From assembly GCA_022578965.1 (NCBI GenBank), contig MU400554.1, positions 271,277 to 335,276 of the forward strand: a stretch of DNA of 64,000 nucleotides. The letters run 5' to 3'. Both the position numbers and the translations under genes were made by a program. Position 1 is the stretch's first letter. Each line of letters opens with the position of its first letter. Source of the DNA: Xylaria sp. FL1777. Its lineage: Eukaryota > Ascomycota > Sordariomycetes > Xylariales > Xylariaceae. Of the stretch, positions 1-12,430 are shown one piece after another. The notes under the pieces were generated by a model that made no database searches, was not told the DNA's origin, and worked only from the letters and a program-made list of their open reading frames with translations.

Positions 1-535
1 TCTTATATCAGATTCATACTCTAGCCACCTAAGGATGCCTTGAATTCTGGTATAGTGTGTAGTCAACATTCGCCGTCTCTAAGAGAGAGACACTCTTAGT
101 GTTTTATTAGCTCTTGAGTTCATGAACTAAGAGCAGCATGGTGGGCCAGTTGAGGAGACCTAGTGCGAAGACTTATGTATAGCCAGCATATAAGAAGAGT
201 CACGTGACGGAATCGAATCGCAAAAATCCAGCTAGTTAAGCCAATGGCTTAAGAGGGCTCAATCCCACATAATAGGACTAAGTTAGAATGAGCTACAAGA
301 ACTATTAATATTAGTAAAATTTGAAGAAAGAGGAAATATACATTTTCGAACGTTTCTTGTGTAACTAAGTAGTTTTCTTACTAAGAATATAGTTATTCTC
401 TAAAAACTACATAAAAGACAATACTTAACAACATATTAAAGGTACTCTGTTGCTTTGTTGTCGTAACTTGGAGTTAATTGCCTGTAATAACATCCCCTTG
501 TTTCTTCGGGATTTCTTGCTACATTACATTTCAGT
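1..535. other. AT-rich left edge without a gene
   Basis: I see no coding region, RNA gene or structured repeat here. The sequence is AT-rich and follows the 3' end of the kinase gene, so it should include that gene's terminator and 3' untranslated region, but no single signal stands out. Confidence 0.4.
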
Positions 536-1438
536 CTAGATGCCAGATTGTTCTTTTTGTGACTCCATTTCTTCCTCACTCGCATAGAGAAGCTCCTCAT
601 GCTCAGCTTTGTGCCAAGCCGTTCGGCAATCCATTATAATCGCGCACTCGTCAGGAAATTTCTCGCTCAGACAATCAAACTGACAGTTTGCCATCGCAGT
701 AACAAGATGTTCGTAATACGCTGGATAAAACCCGGACTCCTCGAAATCTATCATAAATGGCGTGCCGTCCGAGCGAATGATGACATTTTGTTCGTGGAGG
801 TCTCCGTGGGTGAAGACCGGGTTGATGTGCTCTTTCCCAGTCGCAATACACTCGAGGCTTGTAGTAAAGAATTTCTTGAGGTCAGTAAAGCGCTGGGTTT
901 CTTTGCGGGGGAACCAAGTGTCATAATTTGCAGTTATGAAGTCTTTGATATTGTCGAAGGGGCCGTACTCACAAGAATGATAACATTCAAAAAGTGGTTG
1001 CCGGCCAATAGAGCCATAGTAGTTAGGAGCAGGTATTCGTCTCAACTCATCGACCTGAGCTCTCAGCCGCTCCATGGCGATACCGAAGCTCGTCCGATCG
1101 ATGGTCATTATGCATCTGTCAATGGTTTTTCCCTCGATGAATTCCATGATGATCATGGTCTTGCCTTCACCGAACGTATAAATGGCGTAAACCTGTGGGA
1201 TGGGGATCGTAGTATGCTGTTGTATGAAAAGCATAGTCTCACCTTCAACACTTCTGACTTGTGCACCATACTTTGCAACGAAGTGTTTGCCAACGCGGGA
1301 CACCTGTTTAGACAAGTTAGGAATTTGAAATGAGAGGAAATCGGTAGAAGAGAGCACTTCTTCGAGCGTGGGGAGAGGTGCTGGAAGTGTGTGAGCGGGC
1401 GCGAAATAGGGTAGCGTAATTGGTGTATATGAACTCAT
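536..1438 (-). CDS. APH-family (kinase-fold) phosphotransferase
   Basis: An intronless 300-residue protein of the aminoglycoside phosphotransferase / choline kinase fold, a family greatly expanded in filamentous fungi. The catalytic loop HGDLHEQN lies at residues 211-218 (Asp213 as catalytic base, Asn218 for metal). The DFG-equivalent IDFEE follows at 230-234 (Asp231), with the usual FYPAYYE helix start behind it. The N-lobe has the VAKYG lysine strand near 54-58 and the hinge-like IIMEFIEGKT near 96-104. Length fits the family. The start is the ATG giving MSSYTP, about 50 residues before the N-lobe. There is no signal peptide or membrane segment. The substrate is unknown: fungal members are rarely drug-resistance enzymes and may phosphorylate small molecules or proteins. 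It lies just downstream of the NLR-like gene on the same strand. The opposite-strand frame at 599-1333 is a shadow. Confidence 0.85.
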   Translation of the reverse strand: MSSYTPITLPYFAPAHTLPAPLPTLEEVLSSTDFLSFQIPNLSKQVSRVGKHFVAKYGAQVRSVEGETMLFIQQHTTIPIPQVYAIYTFGEGKTMIIMEFIEGKTIDRCIMTIDRTSFGIAMERLRAQVDELRRIPAPNYYGSIGRQPLFECYHSCEYGPFDNIKDFITANYDTWFPRKETQRFTDLKKFFTTSLECIATGKEHINPVFTHGDLHEQNVIIRSDGTPFMIDFEESGFYPAYYEHLVTAMANCQFDCLSEKFPDECAIIMDCRTAWHKAEHEELLYASEEEMESQKEQSGI

Positions 1439-2432
1439 GGTGATTCAAGCGTTGTGTTTCTGGTAAATTGGTAGTAGTAAGTGTGATAAGTCTGGTGTGG
1501 CCTAGAAATAGGACGGCGTTTTCTGCTTTCTTATATAATGTAATCCAACTACTTCATAACTTCTAATGTGAATTTTCTCTGCAAGAGAATGGGTTTAGGA
1601 CGAGTTGTTTCTTTGATCACTATAACAACTCATTTGTTTAATAATCTCTGATTGTTTCTTAGTTTGGAACTCTTGGTCTTTGTACGGGTTTCCTTACAAG
1701 TGCCCTGTACTATTATTATATTCAAGCATCCGAACTATCTTTATGGCCACGGAGTAGCAAGAAATTTGCATGTCTACAATTTGATCATATATACTTTGCC
1801 TTTGAAACAAGCTAGTTAGGCAGGAGCAGATATGGAACTTTACAATAAGCAATACTACGTAAGGATATCTAAGTTTGGCGATCTCCCTAAACCTGGTAGT
1901 GTAGTATTCGCTTTCTCAAGACTAAGTTAGGGAACTTATAGAAAGAACGAAAAGTATAGCTCTAGACAATAGAGATTCGTGGACCTTAAACAGCGAAAAT
2001 TTTGTTCGTATTTGTTTAAAGAATAGTCATGAATATGAATATCAAAACAAGGGGTCAATTTAGCAGACAAGCACCCTCGGGCTGTCAAGTAGAGCGCAGT
2101 CGGTTCACCGTGGGTACACAGGGATGGGCGACAGAGCCGTCAAGCTACACATAACAATTAAGAAATATATATATCAGCTGCCAGAGCTCGTAAATGATAT
2201 CATATGCTCATCAAGCTATCAGAATTAAATGCACTATAGGAAGCAGCTCGCCACTTATAAGCCTCGTCAGGGGCAATGCCTAACATCCAACTACCACTCA
2301 GGAGACCTATACGAGAGAAAAGAATATCCGCGCTTATCCTAGACCAGTTGAAAAATATACCGTCCAGTTTTCCAAGTTGCTTCCAAGTTCACATCGAAAA
2401 GGGGCTAGGGCATATCGCTGAAGTTCCCCTAA
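1439..2432. other. Intergenic region, no gene seen
   Basis: This separates the kinase gene from the last exon of the NLR-like gene and should hold the kinase promoter. It is AT-rich with several short poly-T stretches. I see no coding frame longer than background and no repeat. Confidence 0.4.
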
Positions 2433-5400
2433 TCATTGGCCATCATCCACTGCGGTATGCCTCACGCTAGTCTTGTCTTCAACATCATCGCGGTCTATTG
2501 TCCCAGAAACGGGAGTAACCGGCGACGAGCTTCGGGAATCTCTATCTAATATCTCTACAGTGTCGAAATTGTGAGGTGATTCGAAAATATGTACGAGGTC
2601 GCAGTGGGGCCAACATTTGGTGCACAGTGCATAGTCGCAACAGACTTTGCAAAAATGGTAGATGCCACGAATTTCCTTCGGGTTGTTAGCTCATTGTCAT
2701 ATAATTAGATGGTGTAGACTTACCCAGAGACAAGCATCGCAGGTGACCCCTTCTATCACTTTGCCCTTCTGCTGGTTGAGGCCGTTTATGTCTTCTGTGA
2801 CTTCACTTGGGTCATTACCTTGAAGTTCCGGCTCAGGCCCCTGTTTCAGAAGAGCGATGATCTCATCCGGTGCTCCTGAATAACTAGCTACTTGAAGAGG
2901 CGTCCAGATTTCATCTCCAATCTTGCACTTGACAGACCGGTCAGCACCTCGGTCGAGTAGGTACCGAACGACGCCAACAGGATCGGTAGCTTCGCTTGCG
3001 CGGTCCTCGGAAACCCAGCTGGTCGTTCCTCTGGCGACCCAGCACAATGCAGTCCAGCCATCGATGTCGCGCGTGTCGACGTCTAGCTCTGGCAGTAGCT
3101 CAAAGATCCGTTTAATGACCCGCAAACGGCCCCCTTGCGCGGCGTAGTGAAGAATAGAGCGGTTAAGGACATCAACTTCTCCAACTTTCCCACCTAGCTC
3201 CTCAATGATTCGGAAGTTTTCCTCGCCATTGAGCGCCGCGAAGTGGATGGGCTTTCTTTTCAGATCATCCTCCACATCATATAATGCTCCTTTGTCTAAC
3301 AAGGCGCGAACAATGCTGGGGCGTGATGACAAAGCAGCTGCAGCCAGGGGACTACCTATGTAACGGCTCTTAGCGTTAATATCGACACCGAGTTCTAAGA
3401 GGTGCTGGGTAAGTTTGTCGGTGTCCTCCAGGTGGTCGGAATATGGCAGGCAAACCGCCATCAGAGGTGTTCCAAAACCAGAGACCGAGTCGCAATTAAC
3501 GTCTGCTTCATGGTCGATGAGCATCTTAGCAACAGCGTAGTCGGAGTCTCGACAAGCCCGAAGTAGCGGTCCCTCCCTGTGACCAAGACCTTTCCCGGCG
3601 ATATTCGGGTCGGCGCCCTGTTCGAGGAGATACGAAATGATCTCACGGGTTTGATGCCAGACAGCCCGACCCAACGCAGTATAACCGGAGTTGTCTTGTA
3701 GCTTTAGGCTGGCACCGGCCCTGACGAGTTTCTGAACAGCTCTCAAATGGCCAAGCTGCGCACATCGGTGAAGGACTGTTTCGCCGTCCTTATCAGCCTG
3801 ATCGAGATCGATACGAGGCTGGAATTCCATTAAGATACTTAGACAGTCGAATTCGTCACTTCCTATCGAAGTAGGTAATTCAAATATTAGACTAAGAGGG
3901 CAAGCTCCGTTTGCTTCCGCTTTCTTCAGGTCCGCCCCCTTTTCCGCTAGGATTAAGATTATGTCTGCAAAGTGAAAGTAAGCGGCAAACATAACTGGGG
4001 TCCAGCCGGACCATTGGTTTTCATTGGCGACTACGGCGTTAACGTCGGCCTTGTTTTCGAGTAAGACCTTCACGCATTCTGTCCATCCGTTGGAAGCAGC
4101 AACCACTATCCAAGACTAGTTGTTAGCAATCAATAATATGTAGAAGACACGGACGTAAAAGTCTATTGACTATGTTTTTGTTTTATATGCCACGCCTCGA
4201 GAAAGAATGAAGAGATCGAAGAGGTCGTACTTAGCTGAGTGGTGCCTTGAGTCGTTGGGAGATCGACATTGTTCGTTCGTTCGGCCAACAGCCGCGTCAT
4301 TTCAGGCGGATAGCCGCACATATGGAGAGGGATAGTACCCTTAGAAGTCTGCATGTTTGGATCTGCGCCTTTCTCCAAGAGCATCTTGACTAGAGGCACG
4401 TTTGGGGCAGCAGTAGCCTCGAATAGAGGAGTATGGCCGTTCTTATCAGCTATATTGACATCTGGATCATACCCGAGAAGGAACTCGGGAAGCTTGGAAA
4501 GGGGATCGGCGCAAGCCAGAGTTAGCATCGTCCTTCCTCTCTTGCTTGTTGCATTTATGTCCATTTTATACTCCTCGAGAAGAAGCTTAGTCAGAGCAAT
4601 TTTGTCCTCGTCCGACACCACCGATCCTCTGCGCTCTGCTATTTCGTTAAGGAGCGGTATGACAAAAAGTGGACTGGATGGATTTGCGCCTCTTTCAAGT
4701 AGCAGACGGAAGACTTTGACATGCCCGTTACCAAATGCGTATCGTAGAGCTGTGCCGACCCCATCAGGCCCCGGTGTCTCTATGTCTACACCATGATCTA
4801 AGAGAGCCTGTATGGTCCTCCAGTGCCCATAGCTCGCTGCTATAATAATCGGGGACCATCCCTCACTGTCGGGTTTATTAGGATCTAGTCCTAGTTCAAT
4901 AAGCTTCTTTACCACAAGAGGGTTCCCCCATTCGCATGCAATGATGAGCGGTGTTAGTTTTCGAGAACCACTCTCGGCGTCTGTCTGAAAATCAGCTTTG
5001 CCTTGCTTCACGAGGCATTCAATTACATCGGCATTCCCCTGGGATGCTGCCAGAGACAGCGAGGTGCGACGAAGATGTGACTTGAATTCCACATTGGCTC
5101 CGTAATTCAGTAAAACTTCCACAGTTGAAGTGTGTCCGGCAACAGAGGCCACACAGAGAGGAGTCGTTAGAGTTCCTTTGGAGTAGGGAATTTCTGGGTC
5201 GACTGGAGTGCCGATCTCAAGCAGTCTCTTCGTCAGGCGAGCGAGCCCAAGTCTCGCGGCCCGGAAAAGGAGAGTTTCTCCACACTTCGATAATTCTTCT
5301 CTGCCCTCAAATGAAAGCCGATCTATGAGTTCTATAGTCAGGGACTCGTTTCCGCTTGAGCTCGCAGCCCTTATGGTCTCGAGAAGAGTGGATTGAGGGA

Positions 5401-8400
5401 GATTATCTGCTCCTTCCTCTCCAAGGAGACTATTAACGAGATCAGCGTCGCCAGCCCGAGCTGCCTCCTCTATCCCGAGTGTAAGATCTGAGGTAGAGCT
5501 TGGTTGGAGAATATTGGAATGGCCGAGACTGATGAGGGCTGGAAACGGCGATTTCCATGGATTCCTACTTCGATTGAAAGGGTTTGAAAGCAGCCACTGC
5601 ACATGATCAGCAAAATCAATAGGGATATAATTATCGAGACAACTTACAACAGTTCTCGACCATCTCTCGAGATCAACTTCAGCCATCTTCTGGCGGAGAC
5701 TTTCGATTGCCTCTTTCTCGGCAGTAAGTTGAGCGAGGGAGAAGTGGTACGTCCAGAATTTAACCGCATAACTGATAAAGCCCAAGTCACTGTCGACAAG
5801 AAATGACTGCTCAGACAACTGGTCCTGTTTATCTTTGACCTTACTTCGAGTAAGATACTCCAAACAGGCATGAGCTATGTCATAATGCGCAGTGCTTGCA
5901 ACCTCATGCCAAAAATAGCGCGGAGAACCCGGGCTTTCTGGGCTTCGGAGCACAGCTTCGAGCCATGGATGAGCAAGGTGAACTCCGCTGTGTTTATTCA
6001 CGGTGATCCCTGCAAACCAGGCAGTCCTTTGCCTCTCGAGTCGCTCAAAAAGATCCCAATGTGGAGAAACTAACTCTCCGTCATCGATGAAGCTTCCTAA
6101 GAACATGACTGTTGCGAACTCCTGTGTCGATAATGGCCGTGTGGCGAATAGTAGGAAAGCAACAGCTAGTCGTGCCTGTTTTTGATCTGGTATGCTCCGA
6201 AATACACGATCAAGAACCGCTTCGAGAGTGTAAGCTTCTAGAGAACCGTAGGCAACCTCTTGCAGTATTTCTTGTGTAGTAAGATGCCGCTCAACCTGTT
6301 GCTCCAGTAAGATGAACATCGCTAAGGAATCGACAGCTGCAGTGCCTTCAGGTAGTGTCAAGGGGGAGTGCATAGTTTCTTGTGTTGGAAGTGCAGGAGG
6401 TGACTCGGACACCAGATTCAGTTCCTGCTCTTGTGTATCGTCCTTCGACCCTACCCCTTTTTCTTTCCCCAACAAATCAATACCCGTATCAAGGTCAATG
6501 CTTGGCCACTCCGAAAGCTCGGCGTGTAATTTAGCAGGTTCTCTGCTAGTTAGGAAAACTTTAAGCAGCAGTTCATTTTGCATTGCAATTTGCGCAATGA
6601 GCTGCATGAAAGCGTCGCGCGAGGTTTTCGGGCAAACATCGAAATGATTGATGATAATGCGGATATCGCTGAAGCGAGATATGAAAAATTCAAACCAACC
6701 AAGTAAATCTAGTTCAGTGCATGATTGCTCTTCATATAGACGATTCAACATGAATGGTACGAAACGCCTAATATCAGGAAACCGAGAAGTCATGTGTGTT
6801 AGGAACGTCCAAAGCATGCCAGATAAGGAGCGAGACCTGATGTCAGCAGCGTCGAAGGAATAGTACAAGATTAACAGCTGTCTGTTGCTCAAAGCCGGCA
6901 GGGCCGCTACGTGGGCGAAGACATGTTCAGAGGTTCGGCGAACAAGGTCGTTTTTGTCTGTACTTGAAAAAACGTAGAGGACCTGAGTCCCCAGGAACTC
7001 TAGCCACTCTAAGTATACGCTGGATAGCTTTATGTGAGCCGCGAGATGGCCTGCCGCGATGAAGGGCTCTGTAGGTGTAGCTAGGCTAAGAAGAGCACGT
7101 TCTCCATCAAATGGTAGCTTTGGGAATCGTGTATCAAGGGATGCAAGTATTGGTACGTCCTCAAGCCCCCTGAGCGTCCGGGTAAGCTCGGACGTGAAGA
7201 GTTCGGTGACTCGGTAGCAAAATATACGCCATTCAAAGGGGGTTCCCTATCAAAACCTGAGGTATTAGAGATTACAGATTACAGTAAAGGTTTAATAGGT
7301 CTAGGAGCGTTAAGAAATTTGGCAAATGGCGAAGTAAAGGGGTCAAGAATGCATACCAAAGCTCCCATGTGCTGGTCGAGTCTCTGTCGCCTGTTAGATA
7401 TACCAATAGATGGGTCAAAGACAGATGCTACCACGAACCTTCCAAGCCTGAGAACCGAGAGTCGCGTCATCATGGATACTAACGAGGTAGCTCCGAACAA
7501 GGAATTTCGACTGTATGAATGATTCATTGATTTCGCGAATTGATGCAGCGAGACCGGAGAGCACAGCAATATTTGGCCGGGCCTGCCTTGGTGCATTCTC
7601 TATTCTTCCGAAGAGAATATGAGCCAATTTATCTTCCATGTCGACAGGATTTACTTCAAGCTTAAGTTAGCAATTTCCAATTTCCAATCCAATCAAAACT
7701 TGGCAGGTATATGAAGAGTACGCGGTGCACAAAATACAAAATTATAGTAGATATATGATTTTAATCGCAGTGTCTTGATAGTACTCACCGCTTCGATGTG
7801 GACAGTCAAAGAACACCTTTAAGTAGTATTAGTAAATAACAAGCGCTCAGACGAGATCATGGCGAGTTACAAGAGTGCGACACGCATCGAAAATTTCGCC
7901 GTAAGGACTTTGGGGTTGAGACGCAAGCGTGAGTGCCTACCCTGTAGATTAGAATGCGATATTAGACAGAACTGGGCAAATGAGTAGACCAACCTTCTTC
8001 ACAACTATACATCCAATATCGAAGGCGAGGAATATGATCCGACGATTCTAACAATCTATGTATAAGCTACTGGCTCTCTCCCAACTTCTAGATGCTACTA
8101 CTTACTATGCCGTCGGCCCTTGACTTTGTTAGCTGATCAAGCAGGCGCTCGGATAGAGTATTAAAGCCATGGTGTCCCTGTCCTGGGCCCAGGACTTGGC
8201 TTCGATTGTATCTGAAGTGTAAGATGCGAGAATCTACTTTGGGTTGATTGAGGTATTGGCAAAGCCACGTTATAGGCGTATGACAAATCCCGAAGACGAC
8301 CACCACACTGGAAGTAAGTTCATGTAAGTAGTTCATTCGGCAGTCTTAGTTTGCGCTAGATGTTACTCACTCTATGTTGACTGGTTCTTTCGGAGTGCTC

Positions 8401-8591
8401 TTTGGATCCTTTACCCGTATAGCGGGAGAAGCGGGAGAAGGAGAAGATGCCGAGGTCCACGTCACTTGTAAAGACGCTTCATTTTCATCTGCATCACCAG
8501 ACCTCTGGTTACTCTTGACGCCTGCATCTTCTATAACCACGCTGCGCTCTGAGGAGGGATGGTCTGAGATTAGAGGCGGTGCGTTTGACAT
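2433..8591 (-). CDS. NLR-like protein: degenerate hydrolase, NACHT-like, ankyrin, ZZ finger
   Basis: A hand-spliced model of about 1,800-1,835 residues. Exons (descending): 8371-8591, 8106-8307, 7994-8047, 7871-7936, 7789-7816, 7357-7653, 4231-7246, 2724-4105, 2433-2675. Residues 74-190 match the alpha/beta-hydrolase (DUF676/SERAC1-like) domain of fungal NLRs: the first strand reads VVVVFG, the nucleophile-elbow strand IIFLAFDIG and the later strand VFFDCPHR, where relatives have HG, GHSxGG and FFGTPHRG. So the catalytic Ser is replaced. A NACHT-like region starts near residue 370, but its P-loop position reads FSSTDKND and its Walker B position IIINHFDVC, so ATP binding is doubtful. About 20 ankyrin units run from roughly 870 to 1700. 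The last two exons build a ZZ-type zinc finger (CDAC...CKVC...YALCTKC). Fungal relatives act in non-self recognition and cell death; that role here is inference. Exon 6 has a frame conflict near 7430-7450, solved either by a 52-nt intron (7428-7479, weak donor) or a one-base shift. Confidence 0.75.
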
Positions 8592-10107
8592 CTCTGAGGG
8601 TCACTGTATCTAATGTCGTTGTTGTTATTGTTGACTTTGTAGGAGTAGAACTGCCTATGCGCTTCTCTCAGCGCAGGACATCTAACTTTATGTCTAAGCT
8701 CTCGAGCAGGCAACTGCGCAACCCCTCCCTCTAGAATGATTCACGGCGACGGATTGGGTATAGAATCGAGATGCAGATGGGCTGATGCCGCTCAGCTGCT
8801 CGGCCCCCACGTTGCATCTGGCATCCCAGCGGCTTGGTACACGCAAGATCATCAATCAACGGCTGCAGGATGTGGAGTATCCATGCAGTCAGCTACCGTA
8901 GCGTAGTATGCACTGACTAGCCTACATCGTCAGTCATGCGGACTACTACTTCGATCAAATTAGCAAGTCCTACATCTAGAAATAAAGGGACAAGTGTGCT
9001 AGCTTAGGAATTCTGGATATCGTGCAGCCACAGATCAGACTTGACCAGATTGATGCTTTGCGATGTCGCGTGGAACATCCCATATGCGCATATCACGATT
9101 GACACATCGCGAGCAACGAAGCCTAGCCCGCAATCTTGATCTGCTCTCCATAGTCCTTAGACCCCCTTGTTTCCGCATATTCCCAAGAAGTCGAGCAATA
9201 ATTTTATCCAACCAGAAGCGACTTCACTATCCCGGGGAATAACTTCGGCATCTCACCCAACACTCACCGACATCAGCGCCGCCGGGGCGCGGGGAGGGCA
9301 TCAAGGACCGCTCTAGCTCCTCCGTTACTACCGTCCTGGTTGTCGGCTGAAGCAGTCTAATATGATATAGTATAGCGCGCAAGCGCGTCGACTTCAAGCA
9401 AGAAAGGGCGAGGTATACGGTGCTTGCCCTCAGCTTCGCCCGCACGATCAACGGAGGTCCGCAGCACTATCTTTTTCGGAGGAAGCAAGTGCGAGTATAT
9501 CACTACCTGGGACATATTCCAAAAGCCCGTTTGGTGGAGTACGGGGTTTGTTATAGACTAGCGGATTGATCACATTGCCGGGCATTGGCGCCAAGCTGTG
9601 CGTAGAGATCTCGGCGCAGAAATAATCCTAACTTGAGCTCTGAGCTTCCTATTCACGTTCACTAGTTGATGATATGGATCCGCCCTCGTTTCTTTAGGGG
9701 ACCACGGAAGATTGCGCATAGGTGGTGCTAGACGCGTGGTATGTAGACAAACACACGCCGTGCATTGAACAGAAGAGTAAAATGTATCGTACAGGTAATT
9801 TGCCGTATGTATTAGACTTTTGGTCCTTTCCTGACTCGGCCACCCATCTATAGTCTATAATGAGTCGTTCATCCATCAGTGCCCCCGTACACTGAAAAGG
9901 TATATCCTCCCAAAAGCTAGGTCGACGACGCCCATATGCATCGTGACGATAAATGTAGTACAGTGAAACTACAGATCATAAACGCCAAGCAATGCCATTG
10001 AAGTTTCATTAATTCCGCTGAGGCCGATTCGCCATGCGTGCGTGCTCAATCGGATGGTATTCCCAGATTCGATACTCGAATATAATAAGTCGGCCATCGG
10101 AGGCATT
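8592..10107. other. Intergenic region, no gene seen
   Basis: This holds the promoter of the NLR-like gene (8592 onward) and the 3' flank of the DUF3405 gene. Open frames here are short, lack recognisable motifs and cannot be joined into a plausible spliced protein. Confidence 0.4.
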
Positions 10108-12430
10108 TCAGCCAAACGGTAGCCTAGACTCACTTTCGTAGCCGCTTTCGGTTGGAGCGACATCTTTAATTGGATGCATCAATATCGGCGGTAGACATGT
10201 ACGACCATGTATTTCTTCCCATTCCTCGCCGCCAATCTTGGTGTCTTCGTATCCCATGAGATTGTTATAGAGTCGCTGAGGTGGACCCGCTCTGTAGTAC
10301 CAAGTAATTCCTCCATACCTCGCCTCGCGTCCCCAACCGATGGCAGAGTTGTCGCCTCCACTATCACCTTTCTCACCAGAGTTGAACCATCTGGCGATGT
10401 CCTTGCCTTTCCATGGTCTGTCAAAGAACATCGGCATTGGTGCGTATACGGCCTTGAGGCCGTGTAAGAGGGCTATGGTCTGACATGTCATCTCCGAAGC
10501 GATGACATTCCCACGTAGATTTTCAACATGCATGATATCAAGCAGCCTTTTCGAGATCCTCGAATGTGTAACAATAGTCACACGTCGCGGCAGTTGTTGA
10601 GTTGCGTGAGATGAGTCGTTGAACCCCCACACGTCATTGGCGCCGACCCAACCACTATAGTTGGTATTAATGATTGGAGCTACAGTGATCAAGTCGGCCT
10701 CTTCGCCGACGCCCCATTTGTAGTCGTCTTTTTCAGGCCGTTCCACGGGAGGCTTCGGCCCAATGGGAGTAATGAAAGGGAAATTGGGCGGCCCCCAAAT
10801 AGTATCTTGCCCTGAAACACGTTCTACTTCCTTTCGAAAGTCTGTATCGTAATCACCGTGCACTGAAGGAATGTAGTAACGATCGCTCCGTTCCCAAAGA
10901 CCACGGCGTGGCTGCCGCTTCGAGAAGGTTGCCAACTTCTCTAGGAAATCGTAGTGTTGACCAGTGATTCGGGCATCCATCTCCCAGTTCCAGACATACT
11001 CAAATTCGGGGAATTCTTGTATAAATTTTTGGACAGACAACCATTGAGATACATGTACTGTCGCTTTGTCGGGGTCTAATTTCGGATACATGGCTTGTAC
11101 AGCTTCATCGTTCCATAGTATAGCAATGTCCCTAAACTCAGGGGGAACATTCTGCTGGAGAACATATTGGTAAGTTCCTTCATCATCCCAGATTGCATAG
11201 GCATTGTCCTTGACGTGAACAAAGAGGTAAACTTGATAGAGACCACCTGTTCGTAGCGATAGTTCAGTGATGAGCGAGCGAATCACTTGCTTGTCGTTCT
11301 CGTTGTAGTCTTTCCCTGTATACGTTCGCAAGAGCACCGCTGTCCGTGATTCCACCTTCTTTGCACCAGAACTTGTCCCCTTTGCAGGCCGCTTGTTGTT
11401 GACAGCCGCGAAGCCCCTCCTAAGATCATCATTGTGATAGCGACCTTTCGGAGTATCCTCAAGATCATGGTCGCTGTTTGCCCCAATGAATGCAGTTGTC
11501 TGTTTGCTCGAATACACTGTGTTGACGTACGGATTTGGATACCCTTGTAAATCGAATCGAGCTTCATTCTTCTGAACGCACTTCTCTTGTAATTCGCCCC
11601 AATGTACTTTATCCCAGTCTACTAATGGATCGGAGGTATCGTTGGCGTTCTGAAAACCGTACATGCCAAGTCGTGTCTCCCGCTCAAAGCACAAGTTCCC
11701 ATCCATACCCAAAACATCATATCCGCCAATAAGAGGTTCGGGGAAGTCCTTGGGAACTCCTTTGAACACCATTATATCAGATACCATCTTGCCTCCCGGA
11801 CCCTGGCAAGGGACATACGGTCCCTCCCTCGCATTTCGGCTGTAATTGGGGTAAGGATCGTAAATATAAGGCTTGTGGGAAGTGAAGTAGCTTGGAGTGT
11901 CGGCGGGAGTTAGCTGGGCTTCGAAGCTGGGCGATCGGGCCTTGCTAGTGTCTAAGGTGCTTAGTGTCTTGCCATATATCGCATCTGCTCCGAATACACT
12001 GCACTGAAGTTAGAGGAACGTGTCTTGACGTGAAAAGGAATACCATGTGTTGAGAGGCTTACCGTCCGAGCTGTTCATATTCAAGTCTGAATTGTTGCCG
12101 AATAGCTTCTTGTTGCTCGTCTTGTGCCTCCCTCATCTTGTCCTCAAAGCTAGGCACGTGATTGGCATTGTTCTCATCGTTAGTCTTTCCATCTACACTC
12201 GGCTGGTCAGGGGCGTCGTGTGCGACTTCCGCAGAGCCCTGCTGGACGACGTCTCCATAGCGTCCGGAACCATGCAACATGAGCCAGTAAAGTGTGGCTA
12301 CGGTGAATGCGAAGACGAGGAGGCCTTTAGGCCGTGACAACCACCGGCGGGGCTGTACTGCCAACATTGCTGGTGACTTGAGGCGCAAGATATAAACCTC
12401 TGATAAGTTAGATATCGAGTTACGTCGCAA
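10108..12430 (-). CDS. DUF3405 type II membrane protein, putative glycosyltransferase
   Basis: Two exons, 12063-12430 and 10108-11998, joined in phase (donor GTAAGC, acceptor TGCAG), give about 752 residues. One hydrophobic segment at residues 35-53 follows a basic stretch (RRWLSRPKG), the pattern of a type II Golgi protein with a short cytosolic tail. The large lumenal domain matches the fungal DUF3405 family: conserved stretches include YVWNWEMDARITGQHYDFL, LWERSDRYYIPS and PYVPCQG near its start. The acidic EMDAR could be a metal/nucleotide-sugar site like the DxD of GT-A enzymes; that is inference, since the family is biochemically uncharacterised. The start ATG (MRRNSI) is the most upstream one that places the membrane anchor. 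A possible extra donor (GTGAGT) lies about 25 codons before the stop, so the extreme C-terminus could differ. Confidence 0.85.

Noticed and set aside
599..1333. 244-residue open frame on the plus strand
   Set aside because: It lies opposite the APH-family gene, which has clear catalytic motifs; this frame has none.
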